Assembly (NCBI RefSeq): GCF_001625215.2
Contig: NC_030384.2
Coordinates: forward strand, 30,678,527 to 30,742,526
Length of the DNA: 64,000 bases
Reading direction: 5' to 3'
From: Daucus carota subsp. sativus
Taxonomy: Eukaryota; Streptophyta; Magnoliopsida; Apiales; Apiaceae
Part shown: piece after piece, positions 20,215-31,081 of the stretch
How positions within the stretch are numbered: position 1 is the stretch's first letter
How the letters are laid out: every line of letters starts with the position of its first letter
The notes under the pieces: model-generated
What the model was told of the DNA's origin: nothing
What the model saw: the letters and a program-made list of their open reading frames with translations, nothing else
The model's database searches: none
Made by a program: the position numbers and the translations under genes

Positions 20215-21605
20215 CACTTCATCCTTGAATATTACTATCTCTCTCTAAATATGTTTTTGAATCTGGGTGAATTTATCACAGATTTTGTAGTACGACTCCT
20301 GGAAGAAAACCCATCTGTTGTAACTTACGTCGATAAGGATGGGTGGAAGTGGAAACCACTCCATCATGCTGTGTTTCAAGAGTTTGATTCTATACTTGAA
20401 GTGATAATAAAAGCCCACATCAGGATCAGTGACCACATATCGGAAGATGACCGTATTAAAGCATTTCTAATAGCGGTCTTGGATGCCAATACTTCTACAC
20501 TGATTCAGCTTATAAAATTATTGCGGGGTGATGAGCCGTATCCGGTTGTTAATATCCACGGTGAAACTTTACTGCACTTGGCGGTGGCTAAACATAAGAT
20601 AGAGATGATACAATGTATGTTGAAACATTGTCCCCTGGAACATGTTGATGCCATGCTGAATCAGCAAGACGCTGATGGCAATACACCCCTCCATTTACTT
20701 ATCTGGTCCGGTTGTTTTGTTCCGGAAGTCATCAAACACAAGTCATGCCAAAAGGTGGTCCAAAATAGGGGTTCTTGGACTCAGGCAGACATGTTATATT
20801 TTAGCGACGATATCATTGTTGATCAGGTACATTTAAAATATGAGTAGTGCCAGGTGTACAAAATTGTGTACACTGTCATTATACAACTTCAATATACACG
20901 GTCAAACACAAGTTGTTTCCAAATTATTCAAGTCGATCTAACGATTATATACAGGTACAAATCAAAGAAGCACTTGATGAAATCCAAGAATCTAAACGAA
21001 GTTGGATTTGGTTTTGGAGAAAACCAGATATGCCTTACCATGAAGTGACCAAAGAAAGAAGGTCCAAAAAAGATGAGAAATTTAAGGAAGCCAAGAAAGA
21101 ATTGATTGCACGAAGGCGTGAAAAGATGAAGGAAGAGGTTCAAGGGTATAGGTCCAGGACAAACACACAGATTATTGTAACTGCCCTGATAACTACGGTG
21201 ACTTTTACCGTTGGTTTTACAATGCCCGGCGGATACCATCAGAGTGGAGAACCCGAACAAGGATTAATTCTTCTTTCAAAGAGGAAAGCTTTTAAAACAT
21301 TCATGATATCAGATGCCTTAGCTCTGGCACTATCACTAACTTCTCTCTTCATCTACTTCATTTCATCAATGAACGATGATCCTGTTCGAGTGAGATGATT
21401 CGATGTTGCATCAACAGTGCTGAACATTATATCCATCGTTGCAATGATGTTGACATTTATAGCTGGTACATATGTCGTATTGGCCCACTCGCATAGCCTT
21501 GCAGTTACTGTTGCCGTCATCAGTTTCATGTTCTTTCTGGCCATTATTTTCTTACTGGCTAATATGGCATTAGTTCTTTACAAGGGTAAAAAGCTTAAGG
21601 TTTGA

Positions 21606-22876
21606 GTTAGACCCTTGTTATGTCCAACTCTGTAGTATTTTTCAATTTTCAATTTCGAGCAAATAAATTAGGTAGCTCCGAACCTGAGTCTAAGATAAGA
21701 CTTGAGTCATGACCATTCAAACCATTTGATCAGCTACAAAAACATTTTGTTATTGAAATGCATTAACCACATAAATTAAGACGGTTGTATTTATATTCTC
21801 TTTCAATATCTTCTTTATTTGAGATCAAGTTATTATTTCAGCTAAGTCTCATATATTGTTTACATGATAGATTAATATCTATAAATTAATTATTTACGTA
21901 AATGAATTTAAAATTGAAAAATAATATGAATAATCAGGCTCGAACCATGATTCAGATTTCCAAAAAGATATAATTCATATTCGAATAAATATGAACGAAT
22001 TCAAATCTAACTTCTTCTTTTTTCTGTCAGGGGATTCAAATCTAACTTAATTGTTTAAACGAGCTAGTATCAATACAATATTATAAAATTTTTAAGTCAA
22101 AAATAAGTCGGTCAAAAATACCCGTTTTTTCCTGTAGTGCTTGAGATACCCTACCCCTCATTCCTATACCCTTCATTCTCATTGCCGATTCTCATTCCCA
22201 CTCACAATCCAAACACTCCCGAAATCAGAAAAACGGTCAGCCATGAGTTACTTTCAGTTCTCAATGTCCCCTTGTGAATGCTGTAAGGTGAGTGAACATG
22301 TGTCCACTCTCCATGCCCTCAACTCGCAGATACATAAAACAAGAAACAGGACATAATATGCGTGCTTATCATCTCGCATCTTTGGCCTGTTCTAATGTGT
22401 CCCTCTCATTTCCTCAGTTTGTTACTGATGAGAAATGAAAGCATTATTTAAAAAGAGAAAATGCGGTCAATACCATTCATATGTCTTCATTCTAAAGGAA
22501 TCCGACTCAAGAGGCTCGTTCAAGCTCTGATCCTTTCTTTTATAGGAGCCGACTTTGTTGGTTTTTCCCAGCATTCGACAAAAGTCCTTACAAAAACTGG
22601 TTTCGGAATTTGAACACAAAGTTGTTTAAGGCATCACATTACACTCCACATTAGTTTTTTCTATAGCGTTGTCTCCTGGATCTGGCATATCTGATTAGTA
22701 CGTCTTAGATTAATATCGATTATAAATAGTTGGACAAGTGTAAGAGTAGATTATTTGAGTCCAGGGGTGCGATTGAGGATAAAAGGATCAGCTTATTGCA
22801 GTTGCATAAACGTGTTATGTGTTAAACTAAAACGTTTACAAGATAATGCATACTCAGAGATTTATTGTACTTGACA
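21606..22876. other. Gap between the ankyrin gene and RING copy 2
   Basis: A one-sided transposon tip lies at about 22085-22138; on the minus strand it begins CACTACAGGAAAAAACGGG, so it is CACTA-like. A scrap of the GGGTGTTTGGATTG-type MITE follows at 22140-22225. A short frame at 22243-22287 (MSYFQFSMSPCECCK) ends in a strong donor AAG/GTGAGT but has no partner exon. The rest, 22290-22870, holds nothing recognisable apart from the 3' flank of the RING gene. Confidence 0.4.
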
Positions 22877-23356
22877 TCATACAGCAGCATGTTGTGCCTC
22901 CAAATCTTGTGACAGCCTAGAAGAAACCAGATTAATTGCAACTCCTCCACTTGAACTGGAATTAATTGTTCCAGTTTGTTGAAGTTGATGCATTTCTGGG
23001 GCAGCATCAGTCCGGCATGTTGGGCAATTTGTATGTGAATAGAGCCACAAGTCTACACAAACTACATGAAATGTGTGCAAGCATTTTGGCAGAGTTCGCA
23101 GATCTTCACCGTCTTCAAACTCACTCAAGCACACGGCGCACTCTTCTTTGGGACTCTTGTTACTTGTTGTGTATTTATGAGTAGGGATGCTACGAATGTC
23201 CACCTCGCCTAGGCCTGTAGCTTGTTGCGGTTGATCATTGAAGTCATGTTGTCGGGGATGGCAGAAAATAGAAAGGAGACAGTGGTACATGGTGACTACG
23301 AAAGCAGCACATCCGAATGCAAAGAAGAAAAACTTATGATCATTGAGGAATGTCAT
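22877..23356 (-). CDS. ATL-type RING-H2 E3 ubiquitin ligase, copy 2 (inverted)
   Basis: Single-exon, 159-residue paralogue of the plus-strand gene at 13432-13878. It has the same N-terminal membrane segment (about 9-32), the same linker ([20 protein letters not shown]) and a complete RING-H2 domain in which CPVC has become CAVC and CIDLW has become CVDLW. The tail is longer than in copy 1, with a Gln/Ser/Gly-rich insert ([17 protein letters not shown]) before the shared SRxSQDLEAQ end. The leader sequence upstream (to about 23500) is also duplicated. All eight zinc ligands are kept, so both copies should be active. The intact frame of both copies against the decayed ankyrin gene between them suggests selection on the RING genes. 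Confidence 0.85.
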   Translation of the reverse strand: MTFLNDHKFFFFAFGCAAFVVTMYHCLLSIFCHPRQHDFNDQPQQATGLGEVDIRSIPTHKYTTSNKSPKEECAVCLSEFEDGEDLRTLPKCLHTFHVVCVDLWLYSHTNCPTCRTDAAPEMHQLQQTGTINSSSSGGVAINLVSSRLSQDLEAQHAAV

Positions 23357-23699
23357 GATGGAATAAACTGGAAAGGCAATTTAACTCCGAATAGATCTTC
23401 ATGTTTGGATTCGAGAGAGCTTTATTGTTAAGCGACGGTGATTACAAGATACAGCATTGTTTTACTCACTTTGATGGATACTGTTTTTCAACAAGTCTGT
23501 TTGTACATTTTTTGTTCCAACCAGTTAGGAGGTTGGACTTATTGCATGCTTATATTCCTGGAAATAGCCTTTTCAAATTTAATGTGTAAACATAATTGTA
23601 CAGCACCAGCAGAACTAGCTTTCTTAAGATATGGAAATTATAAGAAAATTAACATTCATGGAAGAAATCGTATTCAGGATCCCAAGTTTAGACTCTAGT

Positions 23700-24490
23700 A
23701 ATCTGACACTGGAATTCTTCTTTTATGAAAATTTGCGTTATTAAAATTTCTACTAACCAGACTTGTAACATTAGCAGAAAATGACCATACACCTTTAATC
23801 TTGTGTATTGCCAGACATTAGTCAATTCACTACAGCTCCTTTCAATTTATTGTGATCATACAGCAACCTGTGAGTTACCCTCTCAATCTATACATTCCTC
23901 GACAACACATTCCACATATATACATCAACCATCAACTCACCTTTAGTAGATTAGTATGATGAATACCTCTGATCCGGGCACTCTTTTAAAGAAGTACTAG
24001 ACATGTAAAGCCTCCAACCGTTTTAACGATAATGTATGTGGTGCTAGCTAGTCATTCATTCCAGTGACCATGCAATCTGGTTTCCTATCTAAATTAACAA
24101 TCAGAGCATATATAAACTCTTGTAATTGCTTGGACTGAGAATTGCAGAACCTAAGTAGGTAGGCAATGCACAGAATATCTGCACTTCTGCAAATTAGGAG
24201 TTGGATCTTTGTTCTCTTTCCATGACCAAAAAAAAACCACCGATTGCAAAATTTCAGGGCAAATGGATTCGTAGAAAGGTTCAATGCCGGGTTGATTTTA
24301 AAGGGCTACACTCAAATTTCGAAGTAATGTCTAAAGGTCTTTTATCTCATGTGGTCGAAATGACAACCATAAGATGATAATTTCATATATACTTCTCACA
24401 AGAAACGTCCACTTTTTTATTAACTTGAATATCTGCACAGGCCTGGGATCTGTACCATGAAGTCCATATGAAGGTAATGGATATATTAAC
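23700..24490. other. Gap, nothing recognised
   Basis: No repeat, RNA gene or persuasive frame was found. Small minus-strand frames here are short and lack family resemblance. Confidence 0.35.
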
Positions 24491-24501
24491 CCTGAAACTA
24501 A

Positions 24502-24717
24502 GGGGATGTTTGGATCGTGAGTGAGAATAGGAATCGGGAATCGTAATGAAGGGTATGAGAATGGTATCCGAAGGGGAGTGTAAGGAATGATATACCCTCC
24601 AAGTAAGATTGAATTTCTCACTCCATGTCACAAAATTGACAATCCAAACACTAACACATGGGTTTGAGATTCCGATTCTCGTTAACTGAGCTCATTAACC
24701 ATGAACGAAACACCTTC
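24502..24717. mobile_element. MITE, first of two neighbouring copies
   Basis: It starts GATGTTTGGATCGTGAGTGA and continues with GGAATCGGGAATCG, GGGGAGTGTAAGGAAT, CAATCCAAACACTAACACATG and 'ctcattaaccatgaacgaaa'. The copy at 24794 is the same over its whole length with roughly one difference in six. The tips GTTTGGAT and ATCCAAAC suggest hAT or Harbinger. Confidence 0.6.
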
Positions 24718-24793
24718 TAAGTTTTCCAATGTACACTGCAGGCAAATAAATCATTCATATATGGATTGACATTTGAATTCTGCAGAAACAATC

Positions 24794-25013
24794 TCAAGGG
24801 TGTGTTTGGATCGTGGGTGTGAATGGAAATTGGGAATGAGAATGAAGGGTATTGGAATGGATATCCTAGGGGAGTGTAAGGAATTATTTATCCTCCAGGT
24901 GGGATTGGGCTTCGCGTTCCAGGTCACAAATTTGCTAATCCAAACACCAACACATGCGTTTGAGATTTTGATTCCCGTTAACTGGGCTCATTAACCGTGA
25001 ACCAAAAGCCGCC
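24794..25013. mobile_element. MITE, second of two neighbouring copies
   Basis: It starts GTGTGTTTGGATCGTGGGTG and ends with CTCATTAACCGTGAACCAAA, in the same orientation as the copy at 24502, with about 75 bp between them. A related scrap lies near 22140-22225 in the opposite orientation. Confidence 0.6.
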
Positions 25014-25288
25014 TCAGTAAACCAATGTAGGAAACCCCAACTTCAAATACCAAAAGGCATCATATCTATAACACAGTTTCTTGAAAAAAAAGGATAGGAT
25101 TCTCTTGATGTGTTACAAAGTACCTGATAGTTAATACTATTGGAGCAAAATTACAATACCAACAGGCAAATTACTGTTTCTTATCAGTCTCCGTGCCAGA
25201 ATCAATTTTCTAGTGAACGCGGGATATCAAACCTCGGGTTATGGACTGCCCCTACCAACAACCGGGTAAATCCGGACTCAACTACTAA

Positions 25289-26442
25289 GAGCAAGTTCAA
25301 CAGTGTCCTAGTCGGAGCACTAAATATAATATAAAAAATTATGTCCTAGTAGTTTAGGACATATACTACTAACTTCAACTCCAACAATGTGCCTTATTTT
25401 CACTATAGGGTTAATTATCAAATGGATCACTTATTCCACCCCAATGTATCATCCGCATCACTGTGAAATTTTTAGTCTCACATAAACCACTCAACAGACT
25501 AACGGTTTCATGCCGTTAAATCAAATTAAAAAAGACGTTAAAGTTAACTTTTTCTGTTAAGTTCAGGTGACATGGCGCTTACGTGGATTGCAGGAATAAA
25601 ATAAGTTTAAACTTAACAAATAAACTAAAAAAAATTCCTACAAATCATGTATAACGAATTCCTGAGGTATAGCCTTGTTCCAGGTTATGTCATATGGCCT
25701 CCAGTTATAATTCAGAAGAGGTTATTCCTACAAGTCATGTCCGGCAAAAGAAGCTGTTATTTTTGAAGATGAAGAGGATTTAGAAGAGGATGAGGATTCT
25801 GAGCAAGGTGATCAACCATCGCAGCAACCAAGGAGGAGTGTCAAATATAAAAAATGTGACAAAAGATTTTACATTAATAAAGCTAGAAAGTAGTATTAAG
25901 CGTTTAGTTCACGTACAGGTCTAAAACCCCGAATACACTACACAAACTTATGTTTACTAGGGAATGAAGTGATGTTTATTGGGGAATGAAGTAAAGTGGA
26001 ATATACAGTCAGCAGAAGTAGCCGTTACTTTTCCACCTCACTGCTCCCGTTAGTTTTTTAATTTAATTTAATGGAATGCAACCATCAGTGTGTTGAGTGA
26101 TTTAAGTGAGACCAAAAATTTCGCAGTGATGCGGATGATACATTGGGCTAGAATAAGTGATCTATTTGATAATTAACCCCACTATATGTTTAATATTTTA
26201 TTATTAAAAGTTCACTTTCATCATTAAAACATAATATAAAAAAGAGAGAGGAAGAGAGTGTTGGTAAGAATTTATTATAAAATATGGGATAGGACAAGGA
26301 GAAAGAGTGCCTCAAAAATAGGGCTTGAATGGGTTGTCCTAGTGATATAGGGCATCACTAAGACATTGTTGGATCAAGTTTTTTCATCAAATGCCCTATA
26401 TTATGACTTAGGACACTAAATAGGGCGCTGTTGAACTTGCTC
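25289..26442. mobile_element. PIF/Harbinger-like MITE with TAA target site
   Basis: The tips GAGCAAGTTCAACAG and CTGTTGAACTTGCTC are perfect 15-bp inverted repeats, flanked by TAA at 25286-25288 and 26443-26445. The outer 120 bp on the left and 260 bp on the right match the copy at 8494-8862. The middle, 25408-26179, is a separate later insertion, so the element itself is about 380 bp. Intact tips suggest fairly recent activity. Confidence 0.8.
25408..26179. mobile_element. Long-TIR element (772 bp) with a coding-like interior
   Basis: Inverted ends of about 125 bp begin GGGTTAATTATCAAATGGAT and pair with ATCTATTTGATAATTAACCC. CACTATA is duplicated at 25401-25407 and 26180-26186. The interior contains a frame reading EDEEDLEEDEDSEQGDQPSQ followed by QPRRSVKYKKCDKRFY and a stop, an acidic run unlike AT-rich filler. 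It may be a captured host exon or a transposase scrap. Long TIRs suggest Mutator-like, though a 7-bp duplication is shorter than the usual 9. Confidence 0.7.
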
Positions 26443-26602
26443 TAAGGGCAAGCGTGCCAAGTATCTCCCGAGGGAGTCAAACCTTGGTCTGCATGATAAC
26501 TGCCACTGTTCTTAACAACTGAGCTAACCATGGAGCTCCAAATTCCAATTTCACATTAGGTACATGCTACAGATAGGATTCCATTATATTTACTCAGCTT
26601 TT

Positions 26603-26973
26603 TTAGAGCGTGTTTGTCCCAGCTAGGGACTTACAGTTGTTTTCAGCTTTAAGCTGAAAAATGTCTGTGTGTGTAATAAGTCAGAAGTCGGCTTAAAATC
26701 AGAAATAAGCGAGAAGCTGACTTAAAGCCAGAAGTTAATTTGAGTTACTTTTTTCAGTGACTTAATTTTTTTAAACTTTTCTTTGATAAAAATTACCCAC
26801 AAGTCATAAGTTACTCATAGGTTACTTTTATTTTTATTATTATATTTTTAATAACCCATTAGTTATTCATAAGTCGAAATTACCCAAACAGATGTCAGCT
26901 TATCAAATAAGTTACGTTAAGTCATAAGCCGCGTTAAGTCATAAGTCATAAACTCCGCCAAACGGGCTCTTAG
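26603..26973. mobile_element. Uninterrupted MITE of the GAGC..AAACGGGCTC family
   Basis: The tips GAGCGTGTTTG and CAAACGGGCTC are flanked by TTA on both sides. The interior matches the interrupted copy in the ankyrin intron (19499-20214) and therefore shows its empty site. No coding frame. Confidence 0.65.
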
Positions 26974-26979
26974 ACTCCA

Positions 26980-28130
26980 AGTGAGCTCATTGTGGCATTG
27001 CCTCTGAAATGAATGTCCAGATATAAGCTAAGCTTGTTATCTTAATGGCTACAGTTTTGGACTCTTAGTCCATAAAAGATGAAAATTAATATCTGAATTG
27101 GAAGATTATTATCTGATAACAATGTAGTTCTCCATAGATGAAAACATCCCAGTCATAAGCCTGTTCTTCTAAATATACATAATGACTTACATGCAGAACT
27201 TCCCTAAATTTCTTAGATCAATGCTCGGTTGTTTCCTATAATCCAAATAGCAACATAAACATGTAATTACTGAATGTAAGAATTTATATAATCTTTAACG
27301 AATTAATTAAACAATACATATGTAAATTGAAAATACATATAGTAACATGACGACTCAAACACAAGATATTGTCAAAAAAAATTGATAACAAATTCGTTTT
27401 GAATAGAAGTTATGACTAATAGTCCGTCAAACTTTCATATTAGTTAGGATTTTGTAATGCAACGATTATTCCATCAACAAAATTACATTGCCAACAAAAC
27501 TATTCGTTTTAATTTTTTAAACTAAAATAATTTAATTTACGAACCAACTCTACTAAATTCCCATCATATTTCAGAATTCTAATAAACAAAGGAGTCCTTA
27601 TACATCATCAAAAATATTTTATAACAAATTAATTTTGATATTAAGTTATATAACTTGAAAACTCCGTTAGACTTCAATATTATTTTATCAAATAATTATT
27701 GGAACAAGTATTACTACTATATCAAAATAAATCTAAATAGCTTTACACTTAACAATTATCTATTAGACGTCTAAAGTATTACAATTTGAGAATTTTAAAT
27801 TTTATTAAATATTAAAGACCCCACAAGCGAACTTATAGTTGTTGGTGATGAAGATTTTTTCCAATACTTTATAAATCATAAAACAACATAATAATTTTAT
27901 TAAAATAAAATGTATCATTATAAAATAAATTAATATCATGACATGTATTTGGAAATAATTTTTTAGTAAGAATGAAACTTTACATGTACGATAAAATTTT
28001 CATACATAAAAACTTTATATTTAAATAATAATAATTGAAATAAGTATATTGAATAAATAATAATATAATTAAATAATAAGAGATTATAAGTCCAATAAAC
28101 AATACATTTAAAATATTTATTTAAGAAGAT
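26980..28130. other. AT-rich gap, no gene seen
   Basis: Only short random frames and AT-rich sequence are visible. Confidence 0.4.
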
Positions 28131-28134
28131 AGTA

Positions 28135-28743
28135 CTCCCCTTGTCTGAATATAGGTCATGTGACTTTTTGGCACACATTCTTATGTCCTTTGATCATATT
28201 ATTAAAATTATTATTTCTAAAATTTTGTTTTGTTAAATTATAATATTAATTATATATTTTAATTTAGAAAAAAAAAGTTAAAAATAATACTTTTAACTAT
28301 GCGATTAAAAAACTTAGAGCAACCCAACCAGGAAAATTTTTAGCTAAAAAGTAAGTTGACATATCAAAAATAAAAAATATAGTCAATATCCTGACTATAT
28401 CACATTCCAACTATCATCTATAATTTTAGTCAATCTCTTATGGATGATTATATTTGTCAAAATTCATGCTGTAAAAATTCTGTAAAAAGATTACACATCA
28501 TTTATTATTATATTAAAGTAATATATCTTTTATAACAATTTAATATATTAATAACATACTATTTTTGAATTATAGTCAATCAATATTATCAATTTCATAT
28601 CTTGCAGGTTCATTAAATTTTAAATAATGCCTTACACGTATAATTTAACAAACTTAGCAAATGATTATAATCGATCCAATCGCAGATGTTCTTAAAAGTG
28701 CGTGTCGAAAATTCAAACAAATTATATTTTAAATCGGAGGAAG
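28135..28743. mobile_element. Possible Stowaway-like element with an inner MITE
   Basis: The left tip CTCCCCTTGTCTGAATATAG follows TA, and the right tip TTTTAAATCGGAGGAAG precedes TA, as for Stowaway. An inner pair, TTAGAGCAACCCAACCAG near 28314 and CAATCGCAGATGTTCTTAA near 28695, looks like a nested Harbinger-type MITE. The tips are diverged, so confidence is moderate. Confidence 0.4.
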
Positions 28744-28749
28744 TATATC

Positions 28750-29082
28750 ATTATTTTTGTTCGAATGCGCGCGTTGATATCTGTGATTCTGTATCATGAA
28801 CACCGCAACAGCCATGGAACTATTGTGAAGGTCAATTGTGAAGTTACCATTTTCAGGATTGATGTTGGCTGGATTACTCGAGAAGCCTTTATATTCATTT
28901 TCAATTTCAAGAATCCTTGGATTCAGTTTGTTAAGCAGTCTGGAAACAATGCGGCTATTTGTTTGGCTCGTTTTATTGTTTATCAACCTGATTGCATTGT
29001 TAGTTGGGGATTTGTCCCGACTAGATTTGTTTTAATTTAATGGAATGAATTTGCATTTTGTCAAAAAAAAAAAAAAAAAAAA
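28750..29082 (+). mobile_element. 5'-truncated LINE tail
   Basis: A frame running to the stop at about 29038 ends NNAAICLARFIVYQPDC and then a Trp-rich tail, which resembles the C-terminal RNase H region of plant L1-type LINEs (usually N-x-AAH-x-LAR). A run of about 20 A follows at 29062-29082. The catalytic parts are absent. This is a short dead copy on the plus strand. Confidence 0.5.
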
Positions 29083-29960
29083 AAGAAAACACCTTTCTTT
29101 GCTCAACTTTTTAATTACAAGGAATACGTGTGTGCTAGCTACATGTAACGGGAAGCTTCTAAATACGGAGTCAAACGTCAATGGGTATATATCACGAAGT
29201 TGTTTTTTCAATTTAAAATTGGGTTCGGGTGGAGAGTTATATTACCAAACCTACCCTTTCAAATATTAAAATTTTGTTGATGCTTAACTATAGTTTAGGA
29301 GTGATTAGTCCAAATAAGATGGACGGGAGTTACAAAGCACAAGCGCGCGTAGCTCGCAAGTACATCATCATTCTCCTATTCAAACAGTTAAACCTGTTTT
29401 TTCAACATTCATTCCGTGTTATGTTTGTCATGTCGGTTAGGATATACATCATAGAACTTATATATTTATTTATTTATGACGTCAATAATACACTGCATTA
29501 ATCAAATTTTGGAATATTTTAGTACAAACTTCAGTAAAAAGTTATGATAATCTGATTCTAGTTGAAGAATTTGTAGTTGTTATGGAAATGTAATAATTAT
29601 ATTAGTTTTATAAATGAATAAATAAAATAAATTGTGATAACCAAATTTTAGTGCTAGTAGCTCCGCAAAGATAGATTTTTTTTTCTTTTTTTGTCCGCGA
29701 AAGATAGATTTTGGTTATTAACAAAGGGTAATCAAAAAATAAATAGCATAAACAATTGTCTGATTTATTAAAATTCCATTAATAGTACAAAATAAACATG
29801 AGTGATTACCAAATATATCTATTAATTCAATTTGAAAACCGAAGGTTACTCGGCAAAAACTTACTAAAACCTTACTTCGCAAGTTAAGATCTTGAATTCT
29901 TATCCGATTACGTGTAGTACAAATAAACACTAGCTAGCTACTAATCCTGAAACCCTAGCA
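29083..29960. other. Gap upstream of the HMA gene
   Basis: AT-rich, with no gene or family repeat recognised. The last 100 bp should hold the promoter of the HMA gene. Confidence 0.35.
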
Positions 29961-29975
29961 GCCTTCTATTTGCCC

Positions 29976-29984
29976 TATAAATAG
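29976..29984 (+). promoter_or_regulatory. TATA box of the HMA-like gene
   Basis: TATAAATAG in the context GCCCTATAAATAGTTACCCC is close to the plant consensus. It lies about 30 bp before the presumed transcript start near 30010. Confidence 0.6.
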
Positions 29985-30052
29985 TTACCCCTTTTCTGCT
30001 CTGAATCTATATTATAGAGCTTAAGTTTCCTTTATCAACGAGTACAAGCAAT

Positions 30053-30156
30053 ATGGCATATTTATGATGAAGATCAAGCATCACAAGCCGGCCGGCCTGA
30101 ATCTCCGACGCCTCCTTGATCCAGGAGGTCAAGCACAAGCCAGCTGCACGCAATAA
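30053..30156 (+). other. Two overlapping upstream ORFs in the HMA leader
   Basis: In the first leader exon, ATG GCA TAT TTA TGA (30053-30067) overlaps a second frame that starts at 30064 with two ATGs and runs 30 codons to TAA at 30154-30156. It ends just before the likely donor at 30166 (CCACG/GTTTGT). Upstream frames of this kind often lower translation of the main frame. The exon limits are inferred. Confidence 0.4.
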
Positions 30157-30746
30157 TCTCCCACGGTTTGTTCTAGTCCTTTTTCTCGTTAATTACAGTT
30201 TCACACACTTCGATCTTGATAAACTTCTGAACTTTTTTCAATATTAGCATGTGTATGCATGTGTTAGTTCAGGCCATGTTAGATTTAATAGATCTCTATT
30301 AGACTTTTGTTTAAAGATCAGATCGTACTGATCTGGGTCGTGGTGTATAGGAAGGATCTCAATCCTTTCTTGATCATTTTTATAATTCTATCGAGAATAT
30401 GTTGCCTATTATGCTTTCCATGATGTATGAAATTTATGGTCAACTTAAACTTGCACGGTGTATAACCATGTTGGATTATATAGATCTGGGTCAAACATTT
30501 TTAAATCACTATATATTTATATCCTTTCTTGTTTGTTGTTTTCATTTTATAGAGATTTTGATTATTTAATGACCTATAACTTGCTCTTAGAAATATTTAG
30601 ATCATCAATCTTACTATGTATTTGTAGGCATCATATTTGACTTAACGATCGGTTTTCCTCTTGTGTTTAATTATATGTTTTATGACTTCTATTGTTTGAT
30701 AGATAGGAAGTATAGAAACAATAGAATATATACGATATATATGTTA

Positions 30747-31081
30747 GGTTGCGTTCACTTACATAGAATGGAATGGAATGAGGGGAGAATGAAATGAAAA
30801 TATATAGACAAGTTTTATGGAGAAAGAAGAAAGTATGAGGCAATAATGATTGAATATGAGCGAGTTAAAACTTTTCATGAAGAAGATGATAGGAAAAGAT
30901 AATGAACAAATGGAATGAACATTCCTTTCAAAACATATGGGTTAGATTTTTAGTTAAAATAGTTAGAATGGAATGGTTGAAGGAATGAAAATTATAAACA
31001 ATTTTACTAATCATTGACAATCTATAATACAACTTTCATTTCATTCTTCCCTCATTCCATTCCATCCAAGTGAAGACAACC
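30747..31081. mobile_element. Harbinger-like MITE in the leader intron
   Basis: The tips GGTTGCGTTCACTT and AAGTGAAGACAACC are flanked by TTA on both sides (30744-30746, 31082-31084). The inner parts GAATGGAATGGAATGAGGGG and CCTCATTCCATTCCATCC extend the inverted repeat to about 40 bp. Confidence 0.7.

Larger units (their letters stand above)
17077..21605 (+). pseudogene. ACD6-like ankyrin-repeat / PGG-domain membrane protein gene, apparently broken
   Basis: Members of this family carry N-terminal ankyrin repeats and a C-terminal PGG domain with about four membrane helices, and some regulate salicylic-acid immunity. Exons fit at 17077-17760, 18968-19390, 20282-20826 and 20955-21605, all with matching phases. 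Ankyrin hallmarks include GQTALHLAAQRGHVEVVEAL, NTALHRAVQFGHLGI, GQTPLFLAA, GETLLHLAV and GNTPLHLLI. The PGG motif (TMPGGY) follows the first helix. Two defects are seen. Near 17700 the frame stops (CKAHL then TAG), while a neighbouring frame continues the repeat as DGPDDTTALHASIMSLPRG. At 21396-21398 an in-frame TGA cuts off the last two helices (NIISIVAMMLTFIAG and VISFMFFLAIIFLLAN), which are still readable downstream. A segment around KPVSA..VRHANxW is duplicated inside the repeats. A donor at 17688 could skip the first defect at the cost of half a repeat. A truncated functional allele cannot be excluded. Confidence 0.75.
25140..26540 (-). mobile_element. tRNA-derived SINE, split by a MITE
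   Basis: Read on the minus strand from about 26540, the head is tRNA-like: GGAGCTCCATGGTTAGCTCA, then GTTGTTAAGAAC (box A region), and later GGTTTGACTCCC (box B). The body resumes at 25285 and runs down to about 25140 (GTCCATAACCCGAGGTTTGA and on). Removing the TAA-flanked insert between them rejoins the sequence. RNA polymerase III boxes plus a non-tRNA body fit a SINE. The 3' limit is uncertain. Confidence 0.5.

Noticed and set aside
26440-26545. A possible tRNA gene on the minus strand
   Set aside because: Boxes A and B are recognisable, but the 3' half does not fold as a cloverleaf and the sequence continues into a non-tRNA body, so a SINE head fits better.
28838-29040. A small membrane protein of about 65 residues
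   Set aside because: The hydrophobic frame is a by-product of the LINE tail read in another frame, directly followed by a poly(A) run.
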